From NCBI GenBank assembly GCA_021780705.1, contig JAJXYG010000360.1, forward strand, positions 1 through 6,156: DNA of 6,156 nucleotides, in the 5' to 3' direction. Source of the stretch: Bacteroidota bacterium (GTDB taxonomy: Bacteria > Bacteroidota > Bacteroidia > Chitinophagales > Chitinophagaceae). A program made the translations under genes and the position numbers. Positions 5,186 through 6,156 of the stretch are shown in pieces; positions within the stretch are counted from its first letter, which is position 1, and every line of letters starts with the position of its first letter. The notes below the pieces were generated by a model. The model did no database searches, was not told where the DNA came from, and saw only the letters and a program-made list of their open reading frames with translations.

Positions 5186-5998
5186 ATGGAACCAATCGGA
5201 GTGGATACAAAGATTAATGCGATTTTGAAGTCGCATCCGGATGCCCTGGAAGCGATCATCAGCATTTCGCCCAAGTTTACCAGGCTGCGTAACCCGGTGA
5301 TGCGTAAAATCATGGCCTCCAGGACCTCCGTTGCCGCGGCTTGCAAGGTGGCCGGATGTACCCCCGATGATTTTTTTGAAAAATTAAGCTCCCTGGGATT
5401 GGCCATAAATGCCACTGGTACTGCGGAGGGTAGGCCAAAACCACCCCCAATCCCCGGTTTTATGTGTGAGCTGAAGGAAGGAAGTGTGGTGACGCTTGAT
5501 GTACGTCCGGTTATTGAAAGCGGGGAAGATCCCTTCCGGTTGATTATGGAAAAAACAAGGGAACTCAAGGCGGGTAGTGTGCTGAAACTCATCAACTCTT
5601 TTGAACCGGCACCACTTATCACCATTCTGAAAAAGCAAGGCTTTGAACATTTTGTGGAATATAAGGAGGATGGGGCAGTTCATACCTACTTTCATAAAGG
5701 GGAGTCCACCCGGGAGGTTCAAAATCCTGATTGGGACCGTTCTGCTGACTGGCAGGAGGTGTTAAGCCAGTATGAGGACCAACTGGTCACCCTGGATGTG
5801 AGGGGGTTGGCGATGCCTGGCCCCATGATGTCAATTTTGGATTCTCTTGAAAAATTGCCCGAAGGAAAAGCGCTGTTGGTACATCACAAACGGATTCCGG
5901 TTTATTTACTACCTGAGTTGAAAGACAGAAAATTTGCCTACCGGATAAAAGAAACGGGAGAAGGGGAGGTGCACCTCCTTATTTTCAAAGAGGGTTGA
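5186..5998 (+). CDS. DUF1858 protein with two DUF2249 domains
   Basis: This soluble protein of 270 residues is read from the ATG at 5186; an in-frame GTG at 5150 would add 12 unlikely residues. Residues about 4-72 form a DUF1858 domain (IGVDTKINAILKSHPDALEA at 4-23, FTRLRNPVMRKIMA at 31-44). A proline-rich linker (84-90) leads to two DUF2249 domains, each opening with LDVR: about 101-172 (L104-R107; FEPAPLI at 139-145) and about 201-268 (L203-R206). The second reads LDVRGLAMPGP (203-213), closely parallel to the TusA sulfur-carrier signature LDxxGLxCPxP but with Met210 in place of the carrier cysteine. It follows the hemerythrin gene by 87 bases with no promoter or terminator seen, so it probably belongs to the same operon. 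DUF1858 and DUF2249 proteins are often found beside denitrification and NO-response genes, but their biochemical role is not established. Cys53, Cys58 and Cys94 lie outside the LDVR motifs. Confidence 0.85.
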   Translation: MEPIGVDTKINAILKSHPDALEAIISISPKFTRLRNPVMRKIMASRTSVAAACKVAGCTPDDFFEKLSSLGLAINATGTAEGRPKPPPIPGFMCELKEGSVVTLDVRPVIESGEDPFRLIMEKTRELKAGSVLKLINSFEPAPLITILKKQGFEHFVEYKEDGAVHTYFHKGESTREVQNPDWDRSADWQEVLSQYEDQLVTLDVRGLAMPGPMMSILDSLEKLPEGKALLVHHKRIPVYLLPELKDRKFAYRIKETGEGEVHLLIFKEG

Positions 5999-6156
5999 GG
6001 TTAAAGATTCAAGGCTTATGAATGGGAAGGATGGATAATCCGGACCAACCGATAAAAATCCCCTCAGATGGCCTGATAAATTAAGAGCCACCGACCAAGT
6101 AAAACAATATTGAATTGGTACCGCTTTTTTCAAATACGACCCCTGCAAAGACTACC

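Noticed and set aside
5134..5625. 163-codon minus-strand open frame over the DUF1858/DUF2249 gene
   Set aside because: Antisense to well-recognised domains, with no promoter or recognisable protein motif.
6031..6084. 17-codon open frame beginning ATGGATAATCCG after the last gene
   Set aside because: Too short, with no ribosome-binding signal beyond a purine run and no recognisable similarity; not supportable as a gene.
6094..6130. ACCAA/TTGGT repeat followed by a T run as an operon terminator
   Set aside because: The stem is only 5 bp with a 16-base loop, and the T run starts several bases after the stem; too weak to call.
5097..6156. AAAGACTACC repeated at 5097-5106 and 6147-6156 as a possible boundary repeat
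   Set aside because: A 10-base match about 1 kb apart can arise by chance, and nothing between suggests a mobile element.

Overview
The window is most likely from a member of the Bacteroidota. The genes lack strong Shine-Dalgarno sequences and have A/T-rich leaders. A near-perfect Bacteroidota-type -7 box (TAnnTTTG) lies just upstream of one gene. The outer-membrane porin and its signal peptide look typical of the phylum. Five complete genes all read on the + strand, and no gene is cut by the window edges. This assignment and all functions come from reading motifs by eye; no database search was run.

Layout: 1-350 is non-coding and holds a CRP/FNR-like inverted repeat (257-276) with a weak promoter candidate. 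351-1595 encodes an outer-membrane beta-barrel porin. 1690-3342 encodes an MFS transporter with two extra N-terminal membrane segments. 3343-3656 is a 314-base intergenic region with nested inverted repeats, a terminator-like hairpin (3498-3529), a perfect 11-bp inverted repeat (3594-3621) and a clear -7 box (3632-3639). 3657-4616 encodes a three-domain protein (DUF2249, ScdA_N/DUF542, hemerythrin) of the RIC/YtfE di-iron iron-sulfur repair type. 4616-5098 encodes a stand-alone hemerythrin-like protein whose start overlaps the previous stop by one base. 5186-5998 encodes a DUF1858 protein with two DUF2249 domains. 5999-6156 shows no gene.

How the genes fit together (inference): the last three form a likely operon for nitric-oxide or nitrosative/oxidative stress under low oxygen. 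RIC proteins repair damaged iron-sulfur centres, hemerythrins bind O2 or NO at a di-iron site, and DUF1858/DUF2249 proteins commonly sit beside denitrification and NO-handling genes. The porin and MFS transporter form a second transcription unit that could carry one solute across both membranes. Its substrate is not evident, although a Met/His-rich predicted periplasmic loop in the transporter suggests a metal or metal-complex link. Both units are preceded by an inverted repeat with the same 6-bp spacer at nearly the same distance from a -7 candidate, so they may answer to the same CRP/FNR-type regulator.

The least ordinary points are the DUF2249-RIC fusion, the Cys-less TusA-like domain in the last gene, the Met-rich loop of the transporter, and the shared promoter architecture.
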